64,000 bases of DNA from an uncultured Clostridia bacterium (GCA_949948985.1 CATLIG010000001.1:124001-188000); one strand, 5' to 3'; counted from the stretch's first letter, positions 16,859 through 26,113 are shown. Program-made: numbers and translations. Notes: generated by a model not told the origin, from the sequence alone.

Positions 16859-17416
16859 TTAAGCTCTGCTTAAATATTCGCCTGTACGTGTATCAATTTT
16901 AATAACATCACCTTGATTTACAAATAAAGGAACATTTACATTAGCTCCTGTTTCAACAGTAGCCGGTTTAGTAGCTCCTGTAGCTGTATCGCCTTTAAAT
17001 CCAGGTTCGGTTTCTGTAATTTCAAGTTCAACAAACAAAGGCGGTTCAATCCCAAAAATTTCGCCGTTATAAGAAAGAATTTTAACCATTTCATTTTCTT
17101 TGACAAATTTAAGAGCGTCTCCAACATCGCTTGAATTTACCGCAATCTGTTCAAAAGTCTCATTATCCATAAAATGGAAAAGCTCGCCGTCGGTATATAA
17201 ATACTGCATATCTTTTCTGTCAATAAAAGCTTTGCCCATTTTTTCAGTAGGTCTGAAAGTTTTTTCAACAACGCTTCCGGTTTTGATATTTTTAATTTTT
17301 GTACGTACAAAAGCGGCGCCTTTTCCCGGCTTTACGTGCTGAAACTCAAGGATAGTATAAATATCGCCTTCGTATTCAATAGTAACACCATTTCTAAATT
17401 CACTGGCTGAAATCAT
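16859..17416 (-). CDS. efp: Translation elongation factor P
   Basis: Relieves ribosome stalling at polyproline stretches by entering the E site. It is 185 residues, the usual size. The loop KPGKGAAF places Lys32 at the tip, the residue modified with 5-aminopentanol in B. subtilis. It has AAGGAGGA upstream of ATG 17416 and its own promoter. It lies downstream of aroQ, a common gene order in Firmicutes. Confidence 0.97.
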   Translation of the reverse strand: MISASEFRNGVTIEYEGDIYTILEFQHVKPGKGAAFVRTKIKNIKTGSVVEKTFRPTEKMGKAFIDRKDMQYLYTDGELFHFMDNETFEQIAVNSSDVGDALKFVKENEMVKILSYNGEIFGIEPPLFVELEITETEPGFKGDTATGATKPATVETGANVNVPLFVNQGDVIKIDTRTGEYLSRA

Positions 17417-17459
17417 AAAAAAAAATCCTCCTTAAAATTAACTGTATAACAGCATATTT

Positions 17460-17489
17460 ATTATACCAAAAAATGACACATAAATTCAA
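17460..17489 (-). promoter_or_regulatory. Promoter of efp
   Basis: On the minus strand TTGAAT (17489-17484) and TATAAT (17465-17460) are separated by an 18-bp spacer, in the gap between aroQ and efp. Confidence 0.6.
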
Positions 17490-17506
17490 TAGTTTTCAAA
17501 AAAAAA

Positions 17507-17950
17507 TCAACAATTTTTAAAAATGTCCCTCAAAGCGGAAAGCGCCATAATATAGCCAAAATATCCAAATCCGCATATCTGACCGACACATACAGGGGCT
17601 GTAACAGAGGTATGTCTGAATTCTTCCCGCTTGTGGATATTTGACATATGCACCTCAATCACAGGAATATCGACAGATGCCAAAGCATCTCTCACGGCAT
17701 AGCTGTAATGTGTAAGCGCGCCGGGATTTATAATAATTCCGTCCGCCTTATCAATAAAACATTTTTGAATATAGTCTATTATCTCACCCTCGTGATTGGA
17801 TTGAAAACAGTGAGTTGCAAAATCCATTCCCGATGCCTCTTTTTTTATAACGTTAATAATCTCGTCATAGCTAAGACTTCCATAGACTCCTTTTTCCCGT
17901 ATTCCTGTAAAATTTATGTTTGGCCCGTTAATAATACTGACCTTTTTCAT
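17507..17950 (-). CDS. aroQ: 3-dehydroquinate dehydratase, type II
   Basis: Third step of the shikimate pathway: 3-dehydroquinate to 3-dehydroshikimate. The protein has 147 residues with the type II features NGPNINFTGIREKGVYG (arginine and tyrosine of the lid), NPGALTHYSYAVRDAL and HMSNIHKREEFRHTS. Its start overlaps the end of aroK by 4 bp (ATGA), indicating translational coupling. It sits third in the aroE-comFB-aroK-aroQ-efp run. Confidence 0.95.
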   Translation of the reverse strand: MKKVSIINGPNINFTGIREKGVYGSLSYDEIINVIKKEASGMDFATHCFQSNHEGEIIDYIQKCFIDKADGIIINPGALTHYSYAVRDALASVDIPVIEVHMSNIHKREEFRHTSVTAPVCVGQICGFGYFGYIMALSALRDIFKNC

Positions 17951-18480
17951 ATAAATCCAAACCTCCTAAGTTCTCTCCCTACCTGCCATGCGCTCTCCTC
18001 AAGCCTCATACTGCTTATGTCTATTGTAAAATCAGAATATTTGCTGTAAAGAGGTTCTCTTTCTTCAAGCAGCGAACAAATAAGAGCCAGTTTATCATCA
18101 GCCCCGTTAAGAAGAGGTCTTGTATTGTCGTTTTTAATATTTCTGTAAATTTTTTCAGCGCTGCATCTCAAATAAACAATAGTACCGTTTAATTTAAGAT
18201 TTTCAATATTATTGTCGTCTTTAATAATTCCCCCGCCTGTAGCGATAATATAACCACTGTTTAAAGCGGCGAGCTTACAGTAATTTCTTTCAAGCTTTCT
18301 AAAATAAGATTCTCCGTATTTTTTAAAAATATCGTTAACAGACATACCGCACATACATTGAATTTCAGAATCAGTATCAATAAATTTTTTATTATAATTC
18401 ACAGCTATTCTTTTTCCCACGCTGGACTTTCCGCACCCCATAAATCCTATAAGTACAATATTACTTTTCTTCTTTCTCAT
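17947..18480 (-). CDS. aroK: Shikimate kinase
   Basis: Phosphorylates shikimate at the 3-hydroxyl with ATP. It is 177 residues with Walker A GFMGCGKSS, the substrate-binding DTDSEI and TGGGII motifs, and an Arg-rich lid (NDNTRPLL). It overlaps comFB upstream by 20 bp and aroQ downstream by 4 bp, so these genes are one transcript. Confidence 0.95.
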   Translation of the reverse strand: MRKKKSNIVLIGFMGCGKSSVGKRIAVNYNKKFIDTDSEIQCMCGMSVNDIFKKYGESYFRKLERNYCKLAALNSGYIIATGGGIIKDDNNIENLKLNGTIVYLRCSAEKIYRNIKNDNTRPLLNGADDKLALICSLLEEREPLYSKYSDFTIDISSMRLEESAWQVGRELRRFGFI

Positions 18481-18739
18481 AATGTTTCGCGTCCCTGTTT
18501 ACAATTTCAGCGGCTTTTGTAATTTCCGCGATAATATGCATTCTGAAATGATTGTCCATAGCCTTTACTTTGTTAAACAAAGCGCCTTCATTTGTAACCG
18601 TGTACTGAGGAGGCAGATTATTGAGCGCTATTGCCATAACGTCATATCTGCATTTATCACAACAGCACATACCAACTTCACTCATAACTCCGTCAACATA
18701 CCTGCCTACATATTCTTCCATACAATTTCTAAGTTTCAT
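18461..18739 (-). CDS. ComFB family protein with cysteine cluster
   Basis: A 92-residue protein of the late-competence ComFB family, whose molecular role is not well defined; some cyanobacterial homologues bind cyclic di-nucleotides. The family cysteine cluster is seen as C25-C26-C27-x-x-C30 (GMCCCDKCRYD), followed by MAIALNNLPPQY and a conserved core. It overlaps aroK by 20 bp and lies 21 bp after aroE. Its place inside an aro operon is notable but no functional link is known to me. Confidence 0.85.
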   Translation of the reverse strand: MKLRNCMEEYVGRYVDGVMSEVGMCCCDKCRYDVMAIALNNLPPQYTVTNEGALFNKVKAMDNHFRMHIIAEITKAAEIVNRDAKHYEKEEK

Positions 18740-18760
18740 AGACTACACCTCTTAATAAAA

Positions 18761-19630
18761 TTAAACCTCTGATAAGGTTTTTTTCAGATTTTCTTTAAAT
18801 TGATTATCAAATTTTCTTTCAAGCCAAATTTCAGAAGCCGCAACGCCTTGATAAATAAGCATATCAAAACCGTTAATAGCCGTTATCCCAAGGCTTTCCG
18901 CATCCTCTAGAAATTTAGTTTTGGCGGGAATATAAATTGTGTCAAAAACCGCCGAAACATTTTTGTCCTCAAAAAATTTTTTATCAGATATAGGAGAGAT
19001 ACCGACTTTATCTCCAAATCCAAGAGTAGTCGTCTGAATTACAATATCACATTTCTGAATACTGTAAATATCACCGATTTCGCAAACTTTGATATTTACA
19101 TTATAGTGTTTTAAAATATTGTCTTTAAGCTTTTGAGCGTTTAACAACGTGCGGTTAGCTATAAAAATTTCATCGGCCCCTTCTGACGCTGCCAAAACCA
19201 AAGCTGCACGGGCGCTCCCTCCGGCGCCTATAATAAGAACTTTTTTACCTTTTATGTAAATACCTCTGCTGTTTAATGAATATAAAATTCCGATAATATC
19301 CGTGTTATAGCCAAAATAGCCATTTTCAGTATATTTAAGAGTATTGACGGCTCCGATAGCTTCCGCTCGTTTGTCAATTCCGCAAAGAGCCGGAATAACC
19401 GCTTCTTTGTGAGGCACAGTAACGTTCATTCCCCTTATATTCAAAGAATACGCGCCTTTAACAGCCTCATAGACGTCACCGTCATTCACATGAAAAGGAA
19501 CATATACAAAATCCATTTCCAATACCTTTGCTATAGTATTGTGAATAACAGGAGAAAAAGAATGTTCAACAGGGTCACCGATAATACCATATACATTTGT
19601 TTTCCCACTAACTTTAGTATTAACCTCCAT
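18761..19630 (-). CDS. aroE: Shikimate dehydrogenase
   Basis: NADPH-dependent reduction of 3-dehydroshikimate to shikimate. The 289-residue protein has VEHSFSPVIHN (shikimate-binding serines), VTVPHKEAV with catalytic Lys, and the GAGGSARAALVLA dinucleotide-binding loop followed by IANRT, the usual NADP-binding stretch. It is the first gene of the aro cluster. The start is ATG 19630 after AGAGGTT. Confidence 0.95.
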   Translation of the reverse strand: MEVNTKVSGKTNVYGIIGDPVEHSFSPVIHNTIAKVLEMDFVYVPFHVNDGDVYEAVKGAYSLNIRGMNVTVPHKEAVIPALCGIDKRAEAIGAVNTLKYTENGYFGYNTDIIGILYSLNSRGIYIKGKKVLIIGAGGSARAALVLAASEGADEIFIANRTLLNAQKLKDNILKHYNVNIKVCEIGDIYSIQKCDIVIQTTTLGFGDKVGISPISDKKFFEDKNVSAVFDTIYIPAKTKFLEDAESLGITAINGFDMLIYQGVAASEIWLERKFDNQFKENLKKTLSEV

Positions 19631-19682
19631 AAAAAACCTCTCAAAAATTTATTTGTACTGTAAGTTTCCGATAAATAAAAAA

Positions 19683-19937
19683 ATGTTTAAGACCTCAGAC
19701 TCTGCCCAACCCCACCGGTTTTTCCCCTAAAAAGCAAGGCAAAAACTTTAAAATTGAAATATGAAAAATCCGATAAAATTGAATTTGAACGTAATTTTAG
19801 TTTTGAAAGACTAAAAAACGCAAAATCAAAATTGTCAGCAATTCAAATTCTCAATATCAAAGCAAATGCTTTGCGTTCAGGGGCAGTGACCTTTCGTTTC
19901 TTGCAGGGTGTATGACAGAGTCCCGCGGTTTTAACTT
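19683..19937. repeat. Family D repeat, near full-length copy D5
   Basis: This is about 250 bp with CTCTGCCCAACCCCACCGG at the left, AAAAAGCAAGGCAAAAACTT, ATTGTCAGCAATTCAAAT, AGCAAATGCTTTGCG and TTGCAGGGTG ... CCCGCGGTTTT at the right. Confidence 0.7.
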
Positions 19938-19987
19938 ATTGAACATAGGACTTACGCCCTGTGATTTTAAGTTATGTTGTAAAACCG

Positions 19988-20500
19988 TCAGCGTTTCTTT
20001 AAATACAGACTTATGACAAAAGATTCAATACCCCTTTTAAGCCATGTACCAAAATCATCTTTTTTAGATACAGGCTTAACCAAAATAGTATGAATACCCA
20101 TTCTGTTTCCGCAGAGGACATCAGTAAAGACTTGGTCGCCTATAATAACAGTGTTTTTATGATTTTTCACACCAAGTTTTTTAATAAGCCTGCCAAGTCC
20201 TTTCACACCGGGCTTTCCCGCCTTGTGGACATATTCAATGTTTAAATCTCTGCAAAATAAAGAAACCCGTCTTTCCTTGTTGTTTGATAAAATACCAACT
20301 TTAAAACCTTTTTCCTTTATTTTCAAAAAAAGTTTTTTAATTCTGGCGTTAGCGTTAGGTACAAAATAAGGCACCAGAGTATTGTCAATATCAAAAATAA
20401 CCGCTTCAATTTTGTCATTTTTAAGCTTTTCAAGGTCTATAGCATAGACAGATTCAACATATTTTTCTGGGAAAAATTTTCTAATCATAAAATACCTCAC
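19988..20500 (-). CDS. yqeG: YqeG family HAD IIIA-type phosphatase
   Basis: A 170-residue HAD-superfamily phosphatase. Motif I is IFDIDNTLVP (Asp nucleophile and second Asp), motif II is GILSNN, and motif III/IV is KPGVKGL then IIGDQVFTDVLCG. This matches the YqeG group found near the yqeH/aroE region in Firmicutes. The substrate is not established; phosphatidylglycerophosphate has been shown for distant relatives. Confidence 0.9.
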   Translation of the reverse strand: MRYFMIRKFFPEKYVESVYAIDLEKLKNDKIEAVIFDIDNTLVPYFVPNANARIKKLFLKIKEKGFKVGILSNNKERRVSLFCRDLNIEYVHKAGKPGVKGLGRLIKKLGVKNHKNTVIIGDQVFTDVLCGNRMGIHTILVKPVSKKDDFGTWLKRGIESFVISLYLKKR

Positions 20501-20700
20501 CTATAAAAAATAAATAATATCATATTTATTTTGTACAAAATCAAAATAAAAATCACAAAAATTTTTTATAATATGGCTTAAAAGCTTATAAAAACAACCT
20601 GACGTTTCCATAACCTTCCTCTATGTTTTTATTATACAACTTTTATTATAATATTTCAATTACTTTTATATCAATTTATAAAATTTTCAGGCAGGGGTAA

Positions 20701-20744
20701 CAGACCTGTTTAAAAACCGTCACAAAGGTTATTAAACAGGTCTG
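20701..20744. terminator. Family C mini-palindrome acting as possible terminator
   Basis: CAGACCTGTTTAAAAACC and GGTTATTAAACAGGTCTG pair around a short loop directly after the cohesin-SLH gene. It is a family C end pair with almost no interior. Confidence 0.6.
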
Positions 20745-20752
20745 ATGTTTTA

Positions 20753-22195
20753 CTATAATAAATCATAAACCTTTTTTATAAGAACGCATACTTCCGCTCT
20801 TGTAATCGGCTCGACAGGATTAAGTTTTTTTCTGTCATCACCGCTTACAATTCCCATACCTATAAAATCAGCCATATACTCTCTTGCGTAAGGCGAAACA
20901 AAATCCTCGTCAATGAAAGAATCCAAAATACTCAAATTACTTTTCTCAAGCTTTCCAAGTCTTTCAAGAATACCTGCTAAAACTGATATAACTTCTTGTC
21001 TTGTAATATTGTCCTTAGGCTTAAATTCCGTACCGGAAGTTCCTTTTACAAGCCCATATTTAGATACAGTTCCCACAGCGTCGGCATAATAATCCGATGG
21101 TTTAATATCTGAGTAAATATTTGTTTCCGGCTGGCCTTCTATTCCCGTAAAACGTTTTACCATAATCATAAAATCCGCTTTTGATGTAAAATCCGCTGGT
21201 TTAAATATTCTCCAGTCAACGCCTTTTACCACACCAATGTCAGCTAAAAATCCCACAGCCTCTTTAGCCCATGGAAAATCAGCCATATCTTTAAATTCAA
21301 TATTATCTCCCGACGGCTTTGGAGGATTAATCTCAAAATCAGGATAAGTAATTTCCTCAGTATCAGCCTCTGTCACATCTTCAGAATTTTCCTCTGTATT
21401 ATCATAAATGAAAGAACTCAAATTTTTTTCTATTGTATTTTCTGTTTGTGTTTCTGTAGTTTCTTCCTTACTTTGAAACTCTGTAGATGTTTCAGTAGAT
21501 ATCTCTGTAGCTTCAGAGGCGTTTTCCGTTTTTGGAGAACTTTCCGTATAAGAATTATTGCCTTTACTATCGTCACGGACATTTATAACAAAATTTTTTA
21601 CATACACAGGAATATTATTTTCACTGGAATCCGCTAAAATAAAATTATTATAACCGGAAATAGCTATATCCGATTTACCTGTCTCAATAGCTTTGAACTT
21701 TACGCTAAATAAAGTACCGTCGCCCTTTGCCTCCGCAAGTTCTCCCGAGCTGTTTGTGCAAAGTCCCGTAACAGAAAAACCATCGCTGTTTTTATTTGCG
21801 GGCAATTCGTTTTTAAGCTCGTCCCTTTTCACAGCCTTATTAAAAACCTTTGAATTATACTCATATTCTACTTCGCTGCTTTCAGATGACGCCGAAACAG
21901 GCTTAATAATATTTTTATCATAATCTATTTTAAAACTGTAAGAAGAAAATCCGGGATTGTTTATAATTTTAAAATCCACAGAGATAATCTCACCTTTTTT
22001 AAAAGTATCCTTGCCGACCTTTACAACAAGCTGAGGACTGTTTTTAAGAGTTTCGGAAACAACACTTTTTTTGTATTCCTTATCATAAAAAACAGTATCT
22101 ACTGTTCCGGCAAATACATTTACACAGGACATAAATAAAACGCCGGCAAAAAATGCCGAAAAACATTTTTTCATTTTCAGCATTTTTCGTATCAT
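20753..22195 (-). CDS. Cohesin-SLH surface anchoring protein
   Basis: A 480-residue exported protein. After a signal peptide (to about residue 30), residues about 53-205 match a cohesin fold (GEIISVDFKIINNPGFSSYSF, FKIDYDKNIIKPV, DGTLFSVKFKAIETG). A Thr/Ser/Glu-rich linker (about 210-300) leads to three SLH domains (about 305-480; for example ITRQEVISVLAGIL and ITRAEVCVLIKKVYDLL). SLH domains attach to pyruvylated wall polymers, and cohesins bind dockerins. The protein therefore looks like an anchoring scaffoldin with one cohesin. It lies 12 bp after a paralogue of the same design. The binding partner is not in the window. Confidence 0.85.
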   Translation of the reverse strand: MIRKMLKMKKCFSAFFAGVLFMSCVNVFAGTVDTVFYDKEYKKSVVSETLKNSPQLVVKVGKDTFKKGEIISVDFKIINNPGFSSYSFKIDYDKNIIKPVSASSESSEVEYEYNSKVFNKAVKRDELKNELPANKNSDGFSVTGLCTNSSGELAEAKGDGTLFSVKFKAIETGKSDIAISGYNNFILADSSENNIPVYVKNFVINVRDDSKGNNSYTESSPKTENASEATEISTETSTEFQSKEETTETQTENTIEKNLSSFIYDNTEENSEDVTEADTEEITYPDFEINPPKPSGDNIEFKDMADFPWAKEAVGFLADIGVVKGVDWRIFKPADFTSKADFMIMVKRFTGIEGQPETNIYSDIKPSDYYADAVGTVSKYGLVKGTSGTEFKPKDNITRQEVISVLAGILERLGKLEKSNLSILDSFIDEDFVSPYAREYMADFIGMGIVSGDDRKKLNPVEPITRAEVCVLIKKVYDLL

Positions 22196-22207
22196 AAAAA
22201 AACCTCC

Positions 22208-23599
22208 TTAATTATTTAACACATCATAAACTTTATCAATAATAACAGCCATTTCCGCACGGTTAATAAATCCTTTTGGGTTAAGTCTGCCATTGTCGTC
22301 ACCGTTTACAATACCCAAATTTACAAGGTCTGACACTGCTGATACAGCATAAGGCGAAATATCTTCCTTATCGGCAAAACCACGCAGTACTGACTCGCTT
22401 GCTTTGCTATTTTTTCCTGCCATATCAAGGACCCTTGAAAGAATAACCATAACATCTTGCCGTGTAATATTGTTTTTTGGCATAAACATTCCGTCTGAGC
22501 CTTTTACAATACCGATACCGCTAGCCATAGAAACAGCCTTCGCGTAATAAGCAGAATTTTCAACATCAGAGAAAGTATTGTCAAAATCAGCGTCAAGACC
22601 TAAAAGCCTTGATATTACAATAACAAAATCCGCTCTGTAAGTATAAGCTTTAGAATTAAAAATACCATCAGCAACACCGTTAATAATTCCTAAAGATGAT
22701 AATTTGTTAATAGAACCCTCTGCCCACGGCACATCTTCGGTATCATAAAAACTTTTAACCTGTAACATATCTTTTGGAAGATTTATTTTAAATCCATTTT
22801 CATCATCAATTTTGTTTGTTTGCACTTCATTAGATGTAGATTCCGTAACATCTTCGCTGTCAGTGTCATCTTCAGTTGTTTTCATATTATTTATGTCATC
22901 ATCAGAAATTGTGCTTTCTTTATCGGCAGTTTCTGTTGTAACTGTATTATCTTCATTTTCATCAGTATCCGACGAACCCGCTGTTACACTTATAGAAGCG
23001 TTTTCAACATAAGTCGGAATATTTTCGCCATAGTTGTCACATAAAATAGTTCCCAATCTGTCATAAAGTTCAATATTCGCTGTGCCTTTTCCCACAGCCT
23101 TAAAATTAACCCTAAAAAGTATTCCGTTATCATCAGTTGTAGCTATATCTCCTGCCTCAAGCAAAAAATTCGTGTAAAAAAAAGGCTTTTTATATTCACT
23201 TATATCTATTGCCGAATTAATACCGTTGGTGTCAACAGCGGCTCTTCCCCCTGCATATGTAACCTGGGCTACGCTGTCCATTTCACTTTCATTTCCCTTT
23301 ACAGGCAAAATTATATTAGTATCAAATCCAACAGTAAAGCCAAAAGCAGCAAACCCTGTATTATTTTTAATAATAAAATCAACGTAAAAATCATCGCCCA
23401 CATTAACAGAATCTTTTGACGGAACTACGGAAATAGTTACAGCACTATCTCTTGCCCCGCTGACCTCTGATGAGTCCCCATTTTCATCAAAATAAACAAC
23501 ACCAGAACTTTCGGCTAATACATTTGATATATTCATATAAGGACAAAGACAAAACACAGCCGTTGCCAAAGCAAAAAATCTTTTAATACTCTGTTTCAT
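22208..23599 (-). CDS. Cohesin-SLH surface anchoring protein (paralogue)
   Basis: A 463-residue protein with the same layout as its downstream neighbour: signal peptide, cohesin-like domain (about 55-205, with GDDFYVDFIIKNNTGFAAFGF and NGILFRVNFKAVGKG), an acidic Thr/Asp/Glu linker, and three SLH domains ending in INRAEMAVIIDKVYDVL. The two genes form a tandem duplication and a likely operon, with this one first. Sequence between the two cohesins has diverged, so they may bind different dockerins or have split roles. Confidence 0.85.
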   Translation of the reverse strand: MKQSIKRFFALATAVFCLCPYMNISNVLAESSGVVYFDENGDSSEVSGARDSAVTISVVPSKDSVNVGDDFYVDFIIKNNTGFAAFGFTVGFDTNIILPVKGNESEMDSVAQVTYAGGRAAVDTNGINSAIDISEYKKPFFYTNFLLEAGDIATTDDNGILFRVNFKAVGKGTANIELYDRLGTILCDNYGENIPTYVENASISVTAGSSDTDENEDNTVTTETADKESTISDDDINNMKTTEDDTDSEDVTESTSNEVQTNKIDDENGFKINLPKDMLQVKSFYDTEDVPWAEGSINKLSSLGIINGVADGIFNSKAYTYRADFVIVISRLLGLDADFDNTFSDVENSAYYAKAVSMASGIGIVKGSDGMFMPKNNITRQDVMVILSRVLDMAGKNSKASESVLRGFADKEDISPYAVSAVSDLVNLGIVNGDDNGRLNPKGFINRAEMAVIIDKVYDVLNN

Positions 23600-23630
23600 A
23601 AAAATCTTACCTCCTTAAAAATCAAGTATA

Positions 23631-23795
23631 TATAGTCAATTAACTTAAAAATAAGTAAGTTCGGCGGCTAAAAATCCTTTTTGCCGTGTTGCCGTCGGTT
23701 GGCATAAGCATTCGTCTATGCTCTCCCTCCGCCGACTTGCAAAAATAATTTTTTAACTCGCCTCCTTTTTCTCATTTTCAAGTTGATTGACTATA
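23631..23795. mobile_element. Family A MITE-like element, copy A2 (165 bp)
   Basis: TATAGTCAATTAACTTAAAAAT at the left and CTCATTTTCAAGTTGATTGACTATA at the right. The interior is the short type, oriented opposite to copy A1. Confidence 0.85.
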
Positions 23796-23868
23796 CTTAC
23801 AGAAATTCACAAAATTTTAAAAGCAAAATAATAAGACAAGTTTTTTATTGTTTCGCTATATATTAAAA

Positions 23869-23925
23869 AAACCGTCGCAATATAAAAAACGCCATATGGA
23901 CTTTTTTTTAATATTGCGACAGTTT
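23869..23925 (-). terminator. Terminator of the rpmG-rplA operon
   Basis: CTGTCGCAATAT and ATATTGCGACGG (minus strand) form a stem followed by TTTTTTT. Confidence 0.8.
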
Positions 23926-23934
23926 CAAAAAATA

Positions 23935-24630
23935 TTACTCAGAAATTTTAGCCTGATTTACTTTAATTCCGGGTCCCATAGTCGTTGACAGAACAACGCT
24001 TTTAATGTACTGACCCTTAGTAGCTGCAGGCTTAGCCTTTATAACAGCGCTCATAAGAGTTTGGAAGTTATCTGATAATTTTTCAGCGCCAAAAGAAACT
24101 TTTCCGACAGGAACATGTATAATATTAGTTTTGTCAAGGCGGTACTCAATTTTACCAGCTTTAATTTCAGCCACGGCTTTAGCGACATCCATAGTAACAG
24201 TACCTGCCTTAGGATTAGGCATAAGACCTTTAGGCCCAAGAACACGTCCAAGACGGCCCACAAGACCCATCATATCAGGGGTAGCAACAATTATATCAAA
24301 ATCAAACCAGTTTTCGCCTTGGATTTTTGAAACCATATCCTCAGCTCCGACAAAATCAGCTCCGGCCTTTTCAGCCTCATCAGCCTTATCGCCTTTAGCA
24401 AAAACAAGAACACGAACAGTCTTGCCTGTCCCATGAGGAAGAACAACGGCACCTCTGACCTGCTGGTCAGCGTGTCTGCTGTCTACGCCAAGTCTGATAT
24501 GTGCCTCAACAGTTTCGTCAAATTTAGCCACACTTGTTTTTGTCACAAGTTCAACAGCCTCTTTCGTGTCATACAAAACAGATTTATCAATAAGCTTTTC
24601 TTTTTCGAGATATTTCTTTCCTCTTTTCAA
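23935..24630 (-). CDS. rplA: Ribosomal protein L1
   Basis: Forms the L1 stalk at the ribosomal exit site and acts as a translational repressor of its own operon. It is 231 residues with [21 protein letters not shown], the family signature. It lies last in the rpmG-secE-nusG-rplK-rplA operon. A candidate L1-binding RNA motif lies just upstream at 24646-24677. The ribosome site AAGGAGG precedes ATG 24630. Confidence 0.97.
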   Translation of the reverse strand: MKRGKKYLEKEKLIDKSVLYDTKEAVELVTKTSVAKFDETVEAHIRLGVDSRHADQQVRGAVVLPHGTGKTVRVLVFAKGDKADEAEKAGADFVGAEDMVSKIQGENWFDFDIIVATPDMMGLVGRLGRVLGPKGLMPNPKAGTVTMDVAKAVAEIKAGKIEYRLDKTNIIHVPVGKVSFGAEKLSDNFQTLMSAVIKAKPAATKGQYIKSVVLSTTMGPGIKVNQAKISE

Positions 24631-24645
24631 AATATTTCCTCCTTA

Positions 24646-24677
24646 TGTGGTAGTATCGGGAGAATGTTCCCTCCCAC
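24646..24677 (-). promoter_or_regulatory. Candidate L1-binding mRNA site before rplA
   Basis: On the minus strand GTGGGAGGGAACATTCTCC then CGATACTACCACA mimics the L1 site in 23S rRNA (GTGGGAGG paired to ACCAC around an asymmetric loop). A second copy lies before rplK. Confidence 0.6.
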
Positions 24678-24680
24678 TTA

Positions 24681-24740
24681 CAGCAAAACAATAAAATAAT
24701 TCCATACCAGAATATTACTGTTTCGCCTGAACAAAATTTT
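24681..24740. repeat. Family B-like fragment
   Basis: ACAGCAAAACAATAAAATAATT and ATTACTGTTTCGCCTGAAC resemble family B ends at reduced quality, in the rplK-rplA gap. Confidence 0.4.
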
Positions 24741-24792
24741 AACTGATAATAACGATAAACACCTTTTCAAATTTCAAAAACAAATATATTAA

Positions 24793-25218
24793 TTATTCCT
24801 CAACAACGATACCCATACTTCTTGCTGTACCTTTTATCATACTGACAGCGGCGTCTAAAGTAGCCGCGGTAAGGTCAGGCATTTTCTGCTCCGCGATTTT
24901 CTTAACCTCGTCAATAGAAATTTTAGCAACCTTTGTTTTGTTGGGAACACCCGAACCGGACTCTATTTTGCAGGCTTTTTTCAAAAGAACCGCGGCCGGC
25001 GGAGTTTTAGTAACAAAAGTAAAGCTTTTATCCTGATAAACAGTAATAACGACAGGAATAACAAGACCTGCATCCTTAGAAGTTCTTTCATTAAACTCCT
25101 TGCAGAATCCCATAATATTTACACCGTGCTGACCTAAAGCGGGACCAACCGGAGGAGCAGGGGTAGCTTTTCCTGCCGCAATCTGTAATTTAATATAACC
25201 TGTAATTTTCTTTGCCAT
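24793..25218 (-). CDS. rplK: Ribosomal protein L11
   Basis: Binds the GTPase-associated centre of 23S rRNA. It is 141 residues with the signature [22 protein letters not shown]. It follows nusG and precedes rplA. The ribosome site AGGAGGTGC precedes ATG 25218. Confidence 0.97.
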   Translation of the reverse strand: MAKKITGYIKLQIAAGKATPAPPVGPALGQHGVNIMGFCKEFNERTSKDAGLVIPVVITVYQDKSFTFVTKTPPAAVLLKKACKIESGSGVPNKTKVAKISIDEVKKIAEQKMPDLTAATLDAAVSMIKGTARSMGIVVEE

Positions 25219-25241
25219 TTAAAGGCACCTCCTAAATAAAA

Positions 25242-25272
25242 TGTGGTAATTAGCGGGATTTTCCCTCCCACA
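25242..25272 (-). promoter_or_regulatory. Candidate L1-binding mRNA site before rplK
   Basis: On the minus strand TGTGGGAGGGAAAATCCCG then CTAATTACCACAT shows the L1-target layout between nusG and rplK, the usual site of L1 feedback control. Confidence 0.65.
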
Positions 25273-25278
25273 GCGAGC

Positions 25279-25806
25279 TTACGCCAAAAGACGAACCTGA
25301 GTAAAATCAAGCTCTACAGGCGTCTCACGTCCAAAAATAGAGAGCATGACAACCACTGTCCGCTTATTGATATTTACTTCTTTCACAATACCCGTAGACT
25401 CCGCGAAAGGACCGGAAACAACAGAAACAGCATCGCCTTCACCAATATCAATCGTTTGTACATAGGACTCTATACCCATATCGTACACTTCGTCTTCAGT
25501 AAGGGCAACTGGCTTCGAGCCGGGTCCGACAAAACTTGTGACGCCTCTTGTATTGCGGACAACATACCATGTATCATCATCCATAATCATTTTCAAAAGA
25601 ACATACCCCGGAAAGACCTTTCGCTGAACAACTTTCTTTTTGCCGTCTTTTATTTCGACCTCATCCTCAAGAGGGACAATGACCTCTTGAATTCTGTCGT
25701 GCATATTTCTGTTATCGACAAGCTTTTCTATGTTCGCTTTGACCTTATTTTCATATCCTGAATAAGTATGAACAACATACCATTTAGCGTTTTCCTGTTC
25801 AGACAT
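25279..25806 (-). CDS. nusG: Transcription termination/antitermination factor NusG
   Basis: A 175-residue NusG with an NGN domain (WYVVHTYSGYENKVKANIEKL, FPGYVLLKM, VRNTRGVTSFVG) and a C-terminal KOW domain (FAESTGIVKEVNINKRTVVVML). I start it at ATG 25806 (SEQENAK), about 10 bp after TGAGG. A TTG three codons upstream is in frame but too close to the ribosome site. Confidence 0.96.
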   Translation of the reverse strand: MSEQENAKWYVVHTYSGYENKVKANIEKLVDNRNMHDRIQEVIVPLEDEVEIKDGKKKVVQRKVFPGYVLLKMIMDDDTWYVVRNTRGVTSFVGPGSKPVALTEDEVYDMGIESYVQTIDIGEGDAVSVVSGPFAESTGIVKEVNINKRTVVVMLSIFGRETPVELDFTQVRLLA

Positions 25807-25840
25807 ATATATCAAACCTCACAATACAATTAACCAAAGG

Positions 25841-26113
25841 CTACAGAATGTTGATAAGCTTGCCAAAGCCAAACTGCAATATGGTATCTATGCCATATAT
25901 AACAACGCCGACAGCCAATGATATAATAATTACGACAACAGTTTCTTTCAACAGTTCCTGACGTGTAGGCCATTTAATTTTTTTAAATTCGGCTTTGTGT
26001 TTAGCGAAAAAACCGGGACCTTTTTTTTCGCCTTTATTTTTTTTGTCTTTTGGTGACGCTGTGCTTTCTTTAGAAACAATCTTGTCACTTTCGTTTGAAG
26101 TATTTTCTTCCAT
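25841..26113 (-). CDS. secE: Preprotein translocase subunit SecE
   Basis: Small essential subunit of the SecYEG channel. It is 90 residues: a charged N-terminal half, the amphipathic segment FKKIKWPTRQELLKET typical of SecE, and one membrane helix near 62-88. It lies between rpmG and nusG, the standard order. Confidence 0.95.
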   Translation of the reverse strand: MEENTSNESDKIVSKESTASPKDKKNKGEKKGPGFFAKHKAEFKKIKWPTRQELLKETVVVIIISLAVGVVIYGIDTILQFGFGKLINIL

